Assembly: GCA_951213105.1 (NCBI GenBank)
Contig: OX578145.1
Coordinates: 122,878,925 to 122,942,924 of the forward strand
Length of the DNA: 64,000 bases
Direction of reading: 5' to 3'
DNA from: Amaurobius ferox
Lineage: Eukaryota > Arthropoda > Arachnida > Araneae > Amaurobiidae
Part shown: one piece after another, positions 11,330 through 23,037 of the stretch
Layout: each line of letters begins with the position of its first letter
Numbering within the stretch: the stretch's first letter is position 1
Notes under the pieces: model-generated
The model's input: the letters and a program-made list of their open reading frames with translations, nothing else
The model's database searches: none
Told to the model about the DNA's origin: nothing
Program-made: the position numbers and the translations under genes

Positions 11330-13057
11330 TGAAATTTCATTTTTATAGAATTTTCAAAACATTTTACAACTTTTAAACATCTCATTAACTAAATAAATCA
11401 AATTAAACATCTTAAATAATTTAAATAAATTGAATTTATACAAAGGTCGGTCGTTTATAGTGGTTAGTACAAACGTTAGAATATTAAATTTAAAGTTAAC
11501 AATGTTAAAATTATTCAATTATTTGTCAAACTTGAATTTAGAATAAAAAGAACATCAGCTAGCCAAACAGAAAATTTAGAACAAAAGTTAAAGAAAAACC
11601 TCAGGTTCAGGTGACCTAAAATATATAGGTCTAAGGGGGTCTTATTCTATGCCAACTCAATTTAAACTTTAAAACAGTCTGAAACTGACAGAAACAATTA
11701 AAAATTAGAATTTAAAAGATATCACCCGGATGTAGAGCCGTCATGGAACATACTGGATGCTTCAGATCCCAACAGAAGAGACGAAGATGGAAAGGCAAAA
11801 GTCCAATCGCTTAAACACGAGGAAAACCATCATTCCAGTCCAAAAGAAAGACCGCTCACACGCCAGCACGCTCCTCAACGTCGTAAAATTTGATCAGCAC
11901 AAACCTCAATTAACGATTTCTTCATCGGAAACAATGGGCACTTCTTTACTCATCTGTACTTAACGCCGAGCATATAGTCCATTAATCACATATGAAAATG
12001 CCGACTCAATACGTCATTTAAAGAATGCACAAGGATAACGATGAACAACCACTTAATTGGCGTCATAGCACTTTTCAAATCTACAGGGCAGGCGAGAACT
12101 TGTAGACTAAACAACGCCTTCCTACACAGACCGCCCGTTAGAAGCACTTGAAGACAAAACATTATCCAGCCATGCTATTAATCAATTTAAATGATGAAGA
12201 CTTCTTGGGATGTCGAAAGCCCAGACCACACGGCCAACACAAAGGTTTATGGCAACAAAATGTGTGGCCGGCACTTCTTGGGATGTGAATAAATAACATC
12301 ATTTAGAACATCGTTGAAAGTAACCAAGTGCAGATATTCACACGTTTAACAACAGAGATGAGAGAATAGGATATTTTGTTCCAATGCGATGGAATGCATA
12401 AGAGCGCCGAAGCGCTAAAAACAACTTTGTAGATCACATCTTGAGTTCTAATTAAAAGGGAAGAGCAGAATAGAAGAGATCGAAAAAGTGTGCGATTTTA
12501 TTTATATGCTGCGAAACATCACTGCCACAGATTGTAAACAAAATTATCGATGAACGATAAAATAATTAATGACAGATGATTTTAACTTTACGGTCAACAA
12601 ATTAAAAACTCGAAATTTTAAAGAAGAGAATTGGAATTTCAAAGCAAACGAAAATTAAAAGAAATGAAGTGAAACGATTTGGAATATACGAATTCGACAA
12701 CAATTTAAATATGAACGATTCTGAAATATTTAAAAAGCTGACAAATTGCGATGAATTAACAAATTTTTAACCGAGAGCAACAAATTTGGAATCACATTAA
12801 AGGGAATGAAAAGGGCAATAAATGGAATTGCAAATTAGCCAATTTAAATAAATTTAAATTGCTAAAACCTAAAAAGAACTAACTTTCGCCATTTTTAACA
12901 CAAAATCTATTAAAAAGAACCTATTTGGAACAGAAGAATATCAAAAACCTAAACAATAGGAAAATGGAGAGTGACTATGTAAATAAGACCCCTGAACACG
13001 TTTAGACTAAAAACAAAACTCCTAAAATTATTAAATATCCAAAAGTATAACCCGACA
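11330..13057 (-). repeat. Right arm of the large inverted repeat
   Basis: Reverse complement of the left arm. Read on the minus strand it starts with TGTCGGGTTATAC at 13057, a TG start as expected for an LTR, where the left arm has a degraded form. It lacks the ~270-bp 3' portion and the primer-binding-like site. It carries one extra piece absent from the left arm, a 59-bp SINE-tail insertion with a 14-bp duplication (12200-12286). The ORF from 11757 to 11963 is a by-product of the repeat with no recognised domain. Confidence 0.75.
12200..12286 (-). mobile_element. 59-bp SINE-tail insertion with 14-bp duplication and an internal empty site
   Basis: The duplication ACTTCTTGGGATGT is at 12200-12213 and 12273-12286, and the insert is 12214-12272. 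Read in reverse complement the insert begins GCCGGCCACACA and ends GTCTGGGCTTTCG, matching the start and end of the SINE 3' module, with a diverged middle. The paired arm of the inverted repeat has the unfilled site at 9031-9044 (ACATCCCGAGAAGT), which shows directly that insert plus one duplicate were added to this arm. Confidence 0.85.
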
Positions 13058-15332
13058 CAAAATAAAAAAGATGACTTAAGATATTGAAAATATCAATCCT
13101 TCTCATAATCTTATATGTCTGCTGCAACAAGGCAGCAACTTCTATAACCTAATAAAAATATAATACTATTTATTTATAAAATGTATTTTGATATATTTCT
13201 TTATTATTTAAATAGGATAAATTGAATGAAATAGTCTACCATATTTTGTATATACATTCAATTTAATTCTGTTGCTATGAATGATGATAAAATTTTCTTT
13301 AAATAAAGTCTGGAAAATAATTGTTTGCACAATATTTTTATGGGAGGCTAAATTTTGAGTTTTGATTAATATCTCAATAACATCTGTACCTAAAACTTGA
13401 AACATGGATGGGGTAAAGTACAGTGGAGTAAAAATAACTATACCAAACTTATAGAAAAACCTATAAAAAAAACTGAGGATATGTATACTGAACAGACAGA
13501 CAGACTTTCAATTTTATATAGAGATCAGCACTGCATCCTGAAATAAAAATTTGAACTATTTCTCTCTTCCTCCTACCAAGCACAATGCTTATTTTATGAG
13601 ATTACAGTAACAAAATATTAATATTTAATAAAATTAATATTTATTTTCAGCACATACTAACACACAACACAACATATGATTTTTTATGCTTATTGCAGAT
13701 CGTAACTAAATAATTTAAACTATTAAAACTGGTCTCATCCTAAGAACCTGTATGATTGAAGAAAAGTAAAGGTCAACAGTATAATTTTTTTCAGTCACTT
13801 GATTCAGCTGAAAATAAATATTTTTGGCATAAACTTGCAGTAAAACACTTAATGTATGAATGGATTTTTCACTTGTGATTCATTTTAATTTTTGAAAGTG
13901 TCGACTTATGCTTTTCACTTTATACAATTAGCAATTAATTCTCATATCTAAACTGAGAAATTTGTGCCTTTTCCAATAGTTTATTAATATCACACATTTC
14001 AATCTATTAAGTACTTATCACACAGCACAGTTCTACTTTGCTAACAAATACTCATTGCAGAGTATAGAACTGGAATTTTTTGAAGAGCACATGAGAGAGA
14101 GATCAAGCCGTGAGCTTTTTGAAAGTCTGAGTAGTTCAGAGAAGACTTTCTAACGAGTAATGTAAGGTCTTTTTTTTTTCCTATTGGTATAAAAATGGGA
14201 TGACTAACTGTCTACAAAGCTATATTGCTGAGCAAAGACATTTAGACATTGTATGCACTCACTATTGCAAAATTTAAGTAAATGAATTCAAACATTTTTA
14301 ATTTTATACCTTTTATTTTTTCAGAAATTCTTGGGCTTGGAATAACGTCCCTAATATATAAAGTTCATGACTTTGCACACAACCAATAATGTATTGGATT
14401 ACAACATAAAATGCATTGCAAATAAAGATAAGTAAAGATATGCGTATTTCAGAAATTATTGGATTACCTTCTTCAGTTCAACATAAATGTGCACAATATA
14501 TACTATGCAGACCAAACAAAAAATGGTTCAATTCCCATATATTAGTGCTACCAAGTGTGATAAAAAGAAAGTAAAACTAAGCAAAAAAATAAATTGAAAA
14601 ATAAACTTGAGAAGCAAACACAAAGAAGAAAATTCACTGATTTCCAAAACGTATGAATGCTTACTTACCTTTTACATGTGATGCATTTTACATTGTGATC
14701 CAATTCATTATTGTCTTTAATATATATATTTCAGTATTATAAAAATTTCAGGAAACAGCTAAATTAAGCAGTACACCATTTTAAGAACATTACTTAAATT
14801 GCGAAATGATATAACATTTAAATGCAGATTGAAATCCAGATATTACTATAAAAAAATAATACAAATATCTATTGTCAAGAATTATTTGACCAAATGGTTG
14901 TATTGCAACAGAAACAATGGATTTGTATATCTGTGAAGGAAGGTACAGATGATACTTCCAATACAGATATATGAATATTTTTAATCTGATTACATTTAAT
15001 GTATTTTAATTCTTTCATTTTTGTTATAACATTATTAATTCTTTCATTTTTGTTACAAGAATGTTTCAACATTGAATGCAGCTAACTAAATGTTGTATAT
15101 GCTTATGTGATATACACTTTAAAAATTTTAATATTCAAGATTAAAATAAAATGCAAACCAACAATTTAAGCATATGTATATTTTTATAAAAATGTAATTA
15201 AATGGTGATTTATGACACACATTTAGAAAATACAAGCTGTAACTATTGTTAAAATTTTTATTTTTTTACACACTTTTCACTTGAAATGAGCAATTGCTGT
15301 TTCCACCAAATTTAAATAGAAATATAACATAC

Positions 15333-15455
15333 CTTTTCCTTGTTAAATTCATCATATTGAGGTCGAATAGCAAAAATTTCTTTAAAATTATCTTCTTTAT
15401 CATCAGAGTCCTGCACTTTAGATTTATTTTCTTCATAAATGGTGGTATTGGTATC
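15333..15455 (-). CDS. NOL8-like: NOL8-like gene, exon 2
   Basis: The exon follows the acceptor GATTTTTAG and ends before GTATGT, phase 0 on both sides. It encodes 41 residues: a polar start (DTNTTIYEENKSK), an acidic stretch (QDSDDKEDN), then FKEIFAIRPQYDEFNKEK. NOL8 proteins have a serine/aspartate-rich run followed by an F-K-I-x-P-Q-F-like motif at the equivalent place, directly before the segment matched by the next exon. Order, spacing and phase agree with the family. Confidence 0.7.
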
Positions 15456-15950
15456 CTAAAAATCAAGTTTATGCATAACTATGAATCCAAATCTTTATAA
15501 AAACAAATCATAAAGGTAAATACTATTTAAAATCTCTCTATATTAAAAAAAAGTAGCTGACGCCACCACTGTTTGACAAATTTCGCTTTTCAAGTTCTCT
15601 GTCATGTAGCGCAAAATCTATAGCATACAAAAATATGAAATTAGATACATTTGTAGAGAAATATTAGGGGAACACACTGATATAAATTGTTTTTCGATTT
15701 AAAACTTAGTTTAGGAAATATTTAATGTTAAAGTCAGAGGAAGAGTTTTTGAGCTGCGAGTTCACGTTCTGAACAGACTAGCAATAAACAAGAACTCGAA
15801 TTTTTGGTAACATGTACCTACATAGTTGAATTTTTGCAGGACGGAGCCCCTTTCTTTAAATGTAGTTAATGAATTATTCAATATTTTAAGCAAAATTTTC
15901 TTCTTTACGAAGATTTGAAACTATTGTTGTCATGAACATTACAATTTCAT

Positions 15951-18250
15951 ACCTGCCAACCCTCACTGAAGAAAATTCAGTAGATTTCTTAAAGCGCACA
16001 TTTCAATGTCATAACAAACGTTGCAGTATAAAAATAACATACATTTAGGGAAAAATAGGGATTTTTCTCATCTCCATTCCCCCCTCCCCCTTAAATTTGA
16101 ATTATATACATATGTATAAATACACATATACACAAGAAATAAAGAAGACTAGTTTTATGACAGCTACATTTTATTTTTTATAAAAGTTGCAGATTTGGCT
16201 TTTAATAAAAATTTACTATCTAGCTGCTGCTCATAGGATTTACCATTTAAATTACATTTCATAACAATCAAGTTATCTAGGTTATCATCAGAAATTGAGG
16301 TGCGAAACTTAGTTTTAATTTTTCGTAGGTGGCTAAAAATACGTTCACACTCCGCATTACTTTTATTTGCCTAAATCATTAATTTAATACCACTTTTTGG
16401 AAAATATCCCTTCACGGAGTTCATACTATCCATTTTTCAAAATAAAAAAATTTGTATTATGCAAATATAATTAAAAAATTAACCTTAATAATTAGCCATA
16501 ATATGAAAATAAGCTAGTTTAGTCGATCTAATATGCAACATTTAAATGATGGAGTTGGATGGGAATAGATAATAACATACTCTCAGGATTTCACGCGAAG
16601 TAACTGAATCGAGCAATCGTACTGTTTATGCGAAAATAATTAAGAAATTAACCATAATAATTAATCAGAATATGAAAATAAGCTAGCTTAGTCAATCAAA
16701 AATGCAATATGTAGAAGATTGAGGTGGATAGAAAAAGATACTATTGCACTCTCGGCGATTTATGAGAACAAACTGAATTTCGCAATCGCAGGGTTTATGC
16801 GAAATTAATGAACAAAATAACATTTTATCGATTTATGCTGAATTAGACAACCTTTGAAGAAGTATATTTATTACTTTCATAAAATAAGCGATCGAGATCT
16901 TAATTTACATTACACGCGGCCGTAAATCTACGTTAATTTGATTGGTGCATTTTATTATGGATTTGCTACAATCCCGGGAATGGTAGAAATCAGTGCTAAA
17001 AAAGCGGAAAATCGGTGTTTCCGAGGAATTATACCATGTCTGGTTAATTGATAAATTTCAAACAAAAAAAGCCGGAGAATTTCGTTAGTAATCCGGAGAA
17101 GTAATGAAAAATCGGGAGTCTCCGGCCCAAAACCAGAGAGTGGGCACGTCTGCCTCTGTAATCTTATGGACGTACTTTTGATCAAATAGACAAATAGAAA
17201 AAAATTTCCCACTTAGCTAAAGAATCCCTTTTATAGGGAAAATTTTTGAGATATTATCCCTAAACGTAGAGATTTTTTTCAAAAAATCATCAAAATCGGG
17301 ACATGTGTCTTCAAAAGCAATATCTAATATGCAACATTTAAATGATGGAGATGGATGGAAAAAGATACTAACGTACTCTCGGCAATTCACGCGAAGTAAC
17401 TGAATAGCGCAATCGCACTATTTATGCGAAAATAATTAAGAAATTAACCACAATAATTAATCAGAATATGAAAATAAGCTAGTTTAGCTGATCTAATATG
17501 CAACATTTAAATGATAGAGATGGATGGAAAAAGATACTAACTTACTCTCGGCAATTCACGCGAAGCAACTGAATTGCGTAATCGCATTATTTATGCGAAA
17601 ATAATTAAGAAATTAACCATAATAATTAATCAGAATATGAAAATAAGCTAGTTTAGTCAATAAAAAATGCAATATTTAGAAGATTGAGATGGATGGAAAA
17701 AGATACTATTGTACTCTCGGCGATTCATGAGAACAAACTGAATTGCGCAATCGCAGTGTTTATGCGAAATTAATGAACAAAATAACATTTTAGCGATTTA
17801 TGCTCAATAACCTTTGAAGAAGTATGTTTATTACTTTCATAAAATAAGCGATCCAGATCTTAATTTACAATACACGCGGCCGTAAATCTCCGTTAATTTG
17901 ATTGGCATTACCCTGCATTGTATTATGGATTTGCTACGATCCCGGGAATGATAAAAATCAGTACTAAAAATACGGAAAATTGGTGTTTTCGAGGAATTAT
18001 ACCATGTCTGGTTAAATGATAAATTTCCAACAAAAAACGCCGGAGAATTTCGTTAGTAATCCGGAGGCTGGAGAAGTAATGAAAAATCCGGAGTCTCCAA
18101 CCAAAATCCGGAGAGTTGGCACGTCTGCATAAGGATTTTTTTAGGAAAATCCCTTTTGTAGGGATTCTTTCTAATTATTGTAAAAATTCGGGAGATTTAG
18201 GAGTTTTTCGGGAGACTCCCGGAAAAATCCGGAGATTTGGCAGGTATGCC
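15951..18250 (-). mobile_element. hAT-like composite element with internal duplication
   Basis: The ends are inverted: ATACCTGCCAAC at about 15950 and the complementary GGCAGGTAT at about 18240, with further Gly/Cys-poor CCGGGAGTCTCCCG-like sequence inside the right end. Near the left end is a hAT transposase C-terminal fragment (16164-16370). The rest is built of ~165-bp repeats (starting at about 16456, 16631, 17326, 17430 and 17600) and a ~0.8-kb block present twice (16456-17160 and 17320-18130). No clear 8-bp target duplication was found. It lies in intron 1 of the NOL8-like gene. Confidence 0.55.
16164..16370 (-). pseudogene. hAT-family transposase, C-terminal dimerisation fragment
   Basis: A 69-codon open stretch on the minus strand, closed upstream by an in-frame TAG. 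It reads NKSNAECERIFSHLRKIKTK then FRTSISDDNLDNLIVMK. The pattern of a conserved N-A-x-x-E-R-x-F-S followed by K-x-K-x-R and a leucine-rich helix is that of the hAT dimerisation region at the transposase C terminus. The catalytic part is missing. It is inert and marks the origin of the surrounding composite element. Confidence 0.65.
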
Positions 18251-18358
18251 TACATTATACAATAAATTCATTCTGATTATAATAGAAAATTAGACTAAAC
18301 ATCTCGTTTTTGAAATATTAAACATAAATCAACAGTAAAATATTTTATACAAACTCAC

Positions 18359-18475
18359 AAACACTTTATGCATATTATGCACATTTATTTTCTGGAGAGT
18401 ACTATTTTTATTCCATTCTCTAACAGCTCTAAGTCGCTTTTCATTTGAGATCCGTTTTTTCTCTTCTTTATCCAT
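18359..18475 (-). CDS. NOL8-like: NOL8-like gene, exon 1 (probable start)
   Basis: Encodes 39 residues, very basic, beginning MDKEEKKRISNEKRL and running through AVREWNKNSTLQK to the donor GTGAGT at 18358. NOL8 proteins have a K/R-rich helix of this kind (K-R-K-x-E-N-x-R-R-L) ahead of their acidic and D-R-F blocks. The joined exons give about 145 residues before the window ends. The ATG has A at -3 and G at +4, and an in-frame TGA lies 33 bases upstream, which favours it as the start. The alternative is that GAG|CA at about 18505 is a splice acceptor and the N-terminal RRM half of NOL8 is encoded further upstream; I did not find such an exon. The family functions in rRNA processing in the nucleolus. 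Confidence 0.65.
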
Positions 18476-18960
18476 TTTATTTTCCAAGGTAGATGTTAAA
18501 AATGCTCACAATTTGCAAATGTAACGAGTTCTGATATAAACGAGATTCTTTTGCACATGCTTTGATTTGAGTGGTTGATCCGCAATTCGTGAATTGTTTA
18601 AAAAACTCATACAGGAATGTTGCGTTAGATATACGAACAGCACCCTCTAATAGAGATCGAGAGAGAGGCGGACGCCAGTGACAAAATGAGACTCCATTAT
18701 TCGTATCTTTACCTCAGCTCAACGATGGAACAAAATGACAACCGCTGATTGGATTACAGTCCTAGGAAAAGAGGAGTAAGAGGCACTTCTGATTTAAATG
18801 AGTCGTTCACAAGTTTGTTTACTACGTGTAAATCATTTAATGTTTATGAAAAATTTGGATAGTGGAACGTGGTTATATGCTCAAGGAGCCCGTAGTGGAT
18901 AACAACCATTACTACTTCTACTACTGTGGATAGTGTTGTTACCCAAGAGTATATTTAATA
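18476..18960 (-). promoter_or_regulatory. Promoter-like region upstream of the NOL8-like gene
   Basis: Reading on the minus strand, this interval contains CCAATCAG (complement at 18745-18752), a textbook NF-Y site, about 270 bp before the presumed ATG, and a locally GC-richer, CpG-containing stretch at 18655-18690. There is no clear TATA box. Position next to the first exon supports promoter function; no direct evidence of the transcription start exists in the sequence. Confidence 0.4.
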
Positions 18961-19864
18961 CATAAAATTTGGTGTTACCATTATTTTAAATAACGAAGTC
19001 ATGTAAAATGTTGTAAACAAGGTACTTTTAAAAGCAATTGCCATTTGTCTTATAAGTACGATAAGTGTTTTGTTTGAATTAGATATTTTGAATAAATTTC
19101 AAACTCCCAAGTTACCAAAGTTAATTACATCACAAAAGGGTTTTGATTAAATCTTTTTAAATTTCAGAGTTTTAATTATGCATGTACAGTTTGCAAGAGT
19201 CTAATATATCAAGTTTTTTAATCCTGTTTGTGTTTCATAGAACTTTAGCATCTTTAGTGATCACTGTCTTCAGCTTTGTAAGTGAGATGTAGGTATATAG
19301 AGGGTTAGAACTTTCTAGACCACGTAACAGCAAATGGATTCAGATATCCAGTTTATCCTGTGCTTTCAACTAAGCATAAAGTTGAAAGTAGGATAATTAA
19401 TTCCAAAACATCAATTGCGATCTCACGTGGCACTCTTTATAGTTGCAAAATAAGGTAATTAAATTACACAAGTTTTAAAGGAAGATTTTATTTATGGAGT
19501 TCAATTCCCTGTCCATTGCACGCTTTAACATCAGTAACATATCAGCATAATGCATAGCAGTAAGGAATCCCCATCTCGTAATCCTAGAACAGGGCTCGAC
19601 AAATCCCGGGCACTAGGTCATTGTGGCACCTAAAAAATTGGTGCTGACAACTGTAAATTTGGCAGATAGGCAAAAAAGGTCATTGATTTCCTAGTTCGGT
19701 GCTTTGCTCTACCCTATCACCTGCAGTAGGAATCAGTTTCACAGTGCCTCATTTCATATGGGAAATAATGACGTTATCACCTCATCTAAGACTGGCTCAT
19801 GCCATGGGTGATTCACGTCATATGCGTCAAGCACCATAAGAAAGGTATCTGTGGGAAGTACTTA
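18961..19864. other. Intergenic region left of the DDE transposon
   Basis: No coding signal. A hAT-like terminal sequence (CAGGGCTCGACAAATCCCGG) begins near 19591, but no matching partner end was found. The rest is unremarkable AT-rich sequence with a moderately GC-richer part at 19570-19860. Confidence 0.35.
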
Positions 19865-20234
19865 GGTACTTATCGATTATAGGGACCATGGGTTAGTGAC
19901 TGTTTTTCAGAGTTGTCGCCAACACAAACATTGGCGATATAATCCGATACGAGAAATTCACTACGAATCTGATACGAAAATTCGAGTTTCGTCGTTTTTA
20001 ACGATCTTCTTCATAAATCGTTTCTGTAGATACTGGACACATATTTCACGCATGTAATTGTTCCAATTTATAGTTGTTTCTAGGTTGAAATCCATCAGAC
20101 ATTGACACCACGACACAGAAGTAAATTCTTCGGCCTAACAGTATATAAAGCGTAAGGCTTCTGTAAACAGAATCCTAGATCCTGAGAACCAATTCATCAT
20201 GCAAAGACCGACAATACGCCGACAACCAACGATG

Positions 20235-20474
20235 TTACACCTTCAGCGACACTTTTTGCCTACTTGCAGACGCATGATGTGACCGTTTGGACAAAAACAG
20301 TTTCGCTGTAAAATTTCCTTCTGTTGAAAGAACCTTATCGCGTCTTCTTCGTTCATACGCAAATTCCAGATTTTCATCATTGGGAGATTCCACTGTCCCT
20401 TGCGGGACATTGACTACATTTTCAACTATATTTTCTTGTAGACCTTTTTTGTAAGAATGAAGTTTTGGAATTTG
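20235..20474 (-). pseudogene. Possible second open frame of the DDE transposon
   Basis: A 79-codon open stretch without an internal methionine start, ending with TAA at 20235-20237. It is charged and includes YERRRRDKVL and a C-terminal KRSHHASASRQK. It lies downstream of the transposase frame on the same strand and could be a 3' exon or an accessory frame. I recognise no domain. Confidence 0.25.
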
Positions 20475-20572
20475 TTATGGTCTGATGAAAATACTTCAGC
20501 TGGGTGATTTTATAAGCATAAGAAATTTTTCATAAACTTTTCAAATCCTAAGTTTTTTAATTAAACCTAACT

Positions 20573-22409
20573 GTCACGTGCAAGACACGCCATTTGACAG
20601 GACTTTTTATTACATCTCCTTCTAACAAAAATTTCTCTGAATCTGCTATAGTCACGTGACTTCAGCTTTTTTTATATATATATCTCCTAGGTTCATATTA
20701 ATTATTCATAAATGTTTATAGGCGGTAAGGTAAGCATATACCCAGGTAATTTTCTTTAAATAAATGTCACGTGTGGGACAACTCTGTCACGTGCGGGACA
20801 TTGTGTGATTTGATTTGCAACTTAATAAAAATACAATTGCTTAATTAATTTCAAGAAGTTTATTTTAATGTGAAAGTACTAAACTATTATTATAATATTA
20901 ATTATTTATTATTAATAATATATTAATAGTAAAAATATATATAAAAAGAGAAACACAATTTGAAACAAAAACTAAAGCAAAACTTTTATATACCAAACAG
21001 AAATATAAAGTATTTAAATCATAGTATTTTCTTTGTAATATTTGATTACAGTTTTACAGGTCAACAAATTTGTAAGAGCCTCTACTATTAGCAACAACTG
21101 GTGCTGAAATAACCTTCACTATCTCTTCACATTTGTAAGGAATTTCATCACGATGTTTGTTTTGGCCATTTGAAGTAGCCCCTGATTTTTTATTCTTCCA
21201 CGTTTACTACAAATATACCATTTTCTTCTCTTTTGGTAATTTCCCCTGGATAGAGTTTGTCCTCATAATTTACAATGAACCATTTTCCACATGCCAGGTC
21301 TTCACCAGAAATAAAACATGGTGAATTGCTGTTTCCAAAGGTGATATTTTCAGTCGAAAGAGAATGGGTTCGACAGTTGATGACGCCCTTTCCTTTTGAT
21401 TGAATTACATGGAAACGTGATATACCAGTAATTGGAATTACACTGTTCCATGGGTTCTTCTCTCGTATTTTCTCCCCTATGTGATCATTTCCAATGTAGA
21501 AGATCCTTGTACTGTGTGTAAGTTGGCTTGCTAAGTTAGCAAAATCTTTGACAGACTGGACAGTGTGTTTCTCACCTTGGCTCATCATCTTTTGACGTAC
21601 AAGTCTTTTTATATTACCTCCCAGTCCATCCACCACTCCTTTACCATGAGAAGTAGCAAAGTACTTCCACGTGAAATTTGTTCCTGTGTACTTTTCCGAC
21701 AACATGCGTAGAAGTTTGGCCATGTATTTGTTTTTAAATTCGGAGGATGGCCCATCACTCCAAATGACCTCTTCTTTTGGTTGTATTTTATCAGATTGAA
21801 AAATTTCTTCATAAAGAAATTCTATGAAAATAGAAATAGTATCTTTATCTTTATTTGATGTATCTGAACATATGGGGTAAGTCTGACACTTGCCTTTATA
21901 AAATGTTGCAACTGTGAGTGAATAGAAGCACACTTGCTCCTGACCATAGTGCACTTTGTACTTCGTTCTGATATCACATGCAAATGCCATTGCAAAGTCT
22001 GTTTGCAAAATTGATTTCGTATTTCAACATCTGAATTTTGGGACTGTTTCGCAATAATACCTACTTAGGTCTAAGTGTAAAGTTGCAATTTAATGGATAC
22101 TTTTGGCTTTTAAAAGATTAGAAATATATATACTTCTCAACCAATATTTTATTTTAAATCATTTTCTAGTTATAACAATAAAATTCTTTACTTGAAAACA
22201 CTTATGTTTGAAATGTCCCACACGTGGCGTCACGTGTGGGACAGAATAAAATGTGCTGTAATAAATTTCAGAAATGAAATTGCTATTTTATATTTTAAGG
22301 ACAGTTTATACATATTTAGGTCATTTATAAACTTGCATGGCTACAAGCTAAACTACTTGGTTCAATACTAATTACAAAAAATACTATAATTTCTGTCACG
22401 TGTGGGACA
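20573..22409. repeat. CACGTG-containing subterminal repeats of the DDE transposon
   Basis: TGTCACGTGYGGGACA or close variants occur at 20573, 20765, 20785 and 22394, with a head-to-head pair at 22214-22243 and a shorter GTCACGTGAC at 20651. They flank the transposase frame on both sides. Each copy centres on the E-box CACGTG and is framed by TGTC and GACA. Such subterminal repeats usually bind the element's own transposase; a host bHLH factor could also bind. Confidence 0.75.
21190..22008 (-). pseudogene. DDE/RNase H-fold transposase-like protein, probably N-terminally truncated
   Basis: This is the longest open frame in the window, 272 residues read from TTG at 22008 with an in-frame TGA just upstream. 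It has three acidic landmarks: QTDFAMAF near residue 3, IWSDGPSSEFKNKYM near residue 82, and SHGKGVVDGLGG near residue 120. A spaced D ... SDG-P ... HGKG-x-x-DG arrangement recurs in transposon-encoded proteins of arthropods and cnidarians, but I cannot assign the superfamily. A C-terminal part contains WFIVNYEDKLYPGEI, resembling a small chromatin-reader-like barrel. A DNA-binding N-terminus is not visible, so this may be the last large exon or a broken gene. Confidence 0.6.
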
Positions 22410-23037
22410 TAAATTTGTATTAACTCGAATTTTTAAATATGCACAGTTTAAATTGAAGTAAATCTTTTGAAATAATGCAATTAATAGAGAATATACTTGC
22501 ATATTATACTGAACAGCAAAAGTGTTTTTAAGTGTAACAGAAAATTCAGTGGAAGCTCATAAAGTCAACACTTTTTCAACTACATGAGATTCAGTTGATG
22601 GTGGCCATCTTGGAATCAGTGTTGTCACTTGTAAAAAGCAAAGTACTGGGAAAATATTCTTAGAAATATATTATTTAGACCCTTAAAAATGTCTCCCCTC
22701 CAAAAATATTTTCTTTTATTCTTGAAGATGTCCTGTTTTCCGTGGAATGCCGCATTGCAGTAAAATGGTAGAAAAATCTAGCTAACAGTATAACAGGAAT
22801 AAAATGGCACAAAATTCAAACTAACCACTATCAACAGGTTGCCAATATTCCAAATTAGCGCCACCTACTTATAATATCAGCAACCGATGTAAGCCACAAT
22901 ATTTGAAAACAGCACCACCTATTTGTAATATCAGCAACCGGTGAATTTCTCGTATCTGATTATATCGCTAATGTTCGTGTTGGCGACAACTCTGAAAAAC
23001 AGTCACTAATCCATGGTCCCTATAACCGATAAGTACC

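Larger units (their letters stand above)
7426..15332. other. Intron 2 of the NOL8-like gene
   Basis: This 7.9-kb intron is dominated by the 4.8-kb inverted repeat. The flanking parts (7426-8261 and 13058-15332) are AT-rich with no coding signal. A short tandem repeat built on AATTCTTTCATTTTTGTTA lies at about 15005-15058. If transcribed with the gene, the intron RNA could fold into a long duplex. Confidence 0.55.
19865..23037 (-). mobile_element. 3.2-kb DDE transposon with 97-bp terminal inverted repeats
   Basis: The left end (19865-19961, starting GGTACTTATCG) is repeated inverted at 22941-23037 with few mismatches. Between them is a 272-residue transposase-like frame on the minus strand and six or more copies of a CACGTG-containing motif. 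No clear target duplication was found, and the terminal similarity fades gradually outside the 97 bp. The family could not be named with certainty. Two ~62-bp repeats lie just inside the right end (22850-22940). Confidence 0.8.

Noticed and set aside
11757..11963. Lysine-rich 68-codon frame, considered as a missing N-terminal helicase exon.
   Set aside because: It lies in the right arm of the large inverted repeat, 13 kb upstream and beyond the NOL8-like gene start, and has no similarity to DDX18.
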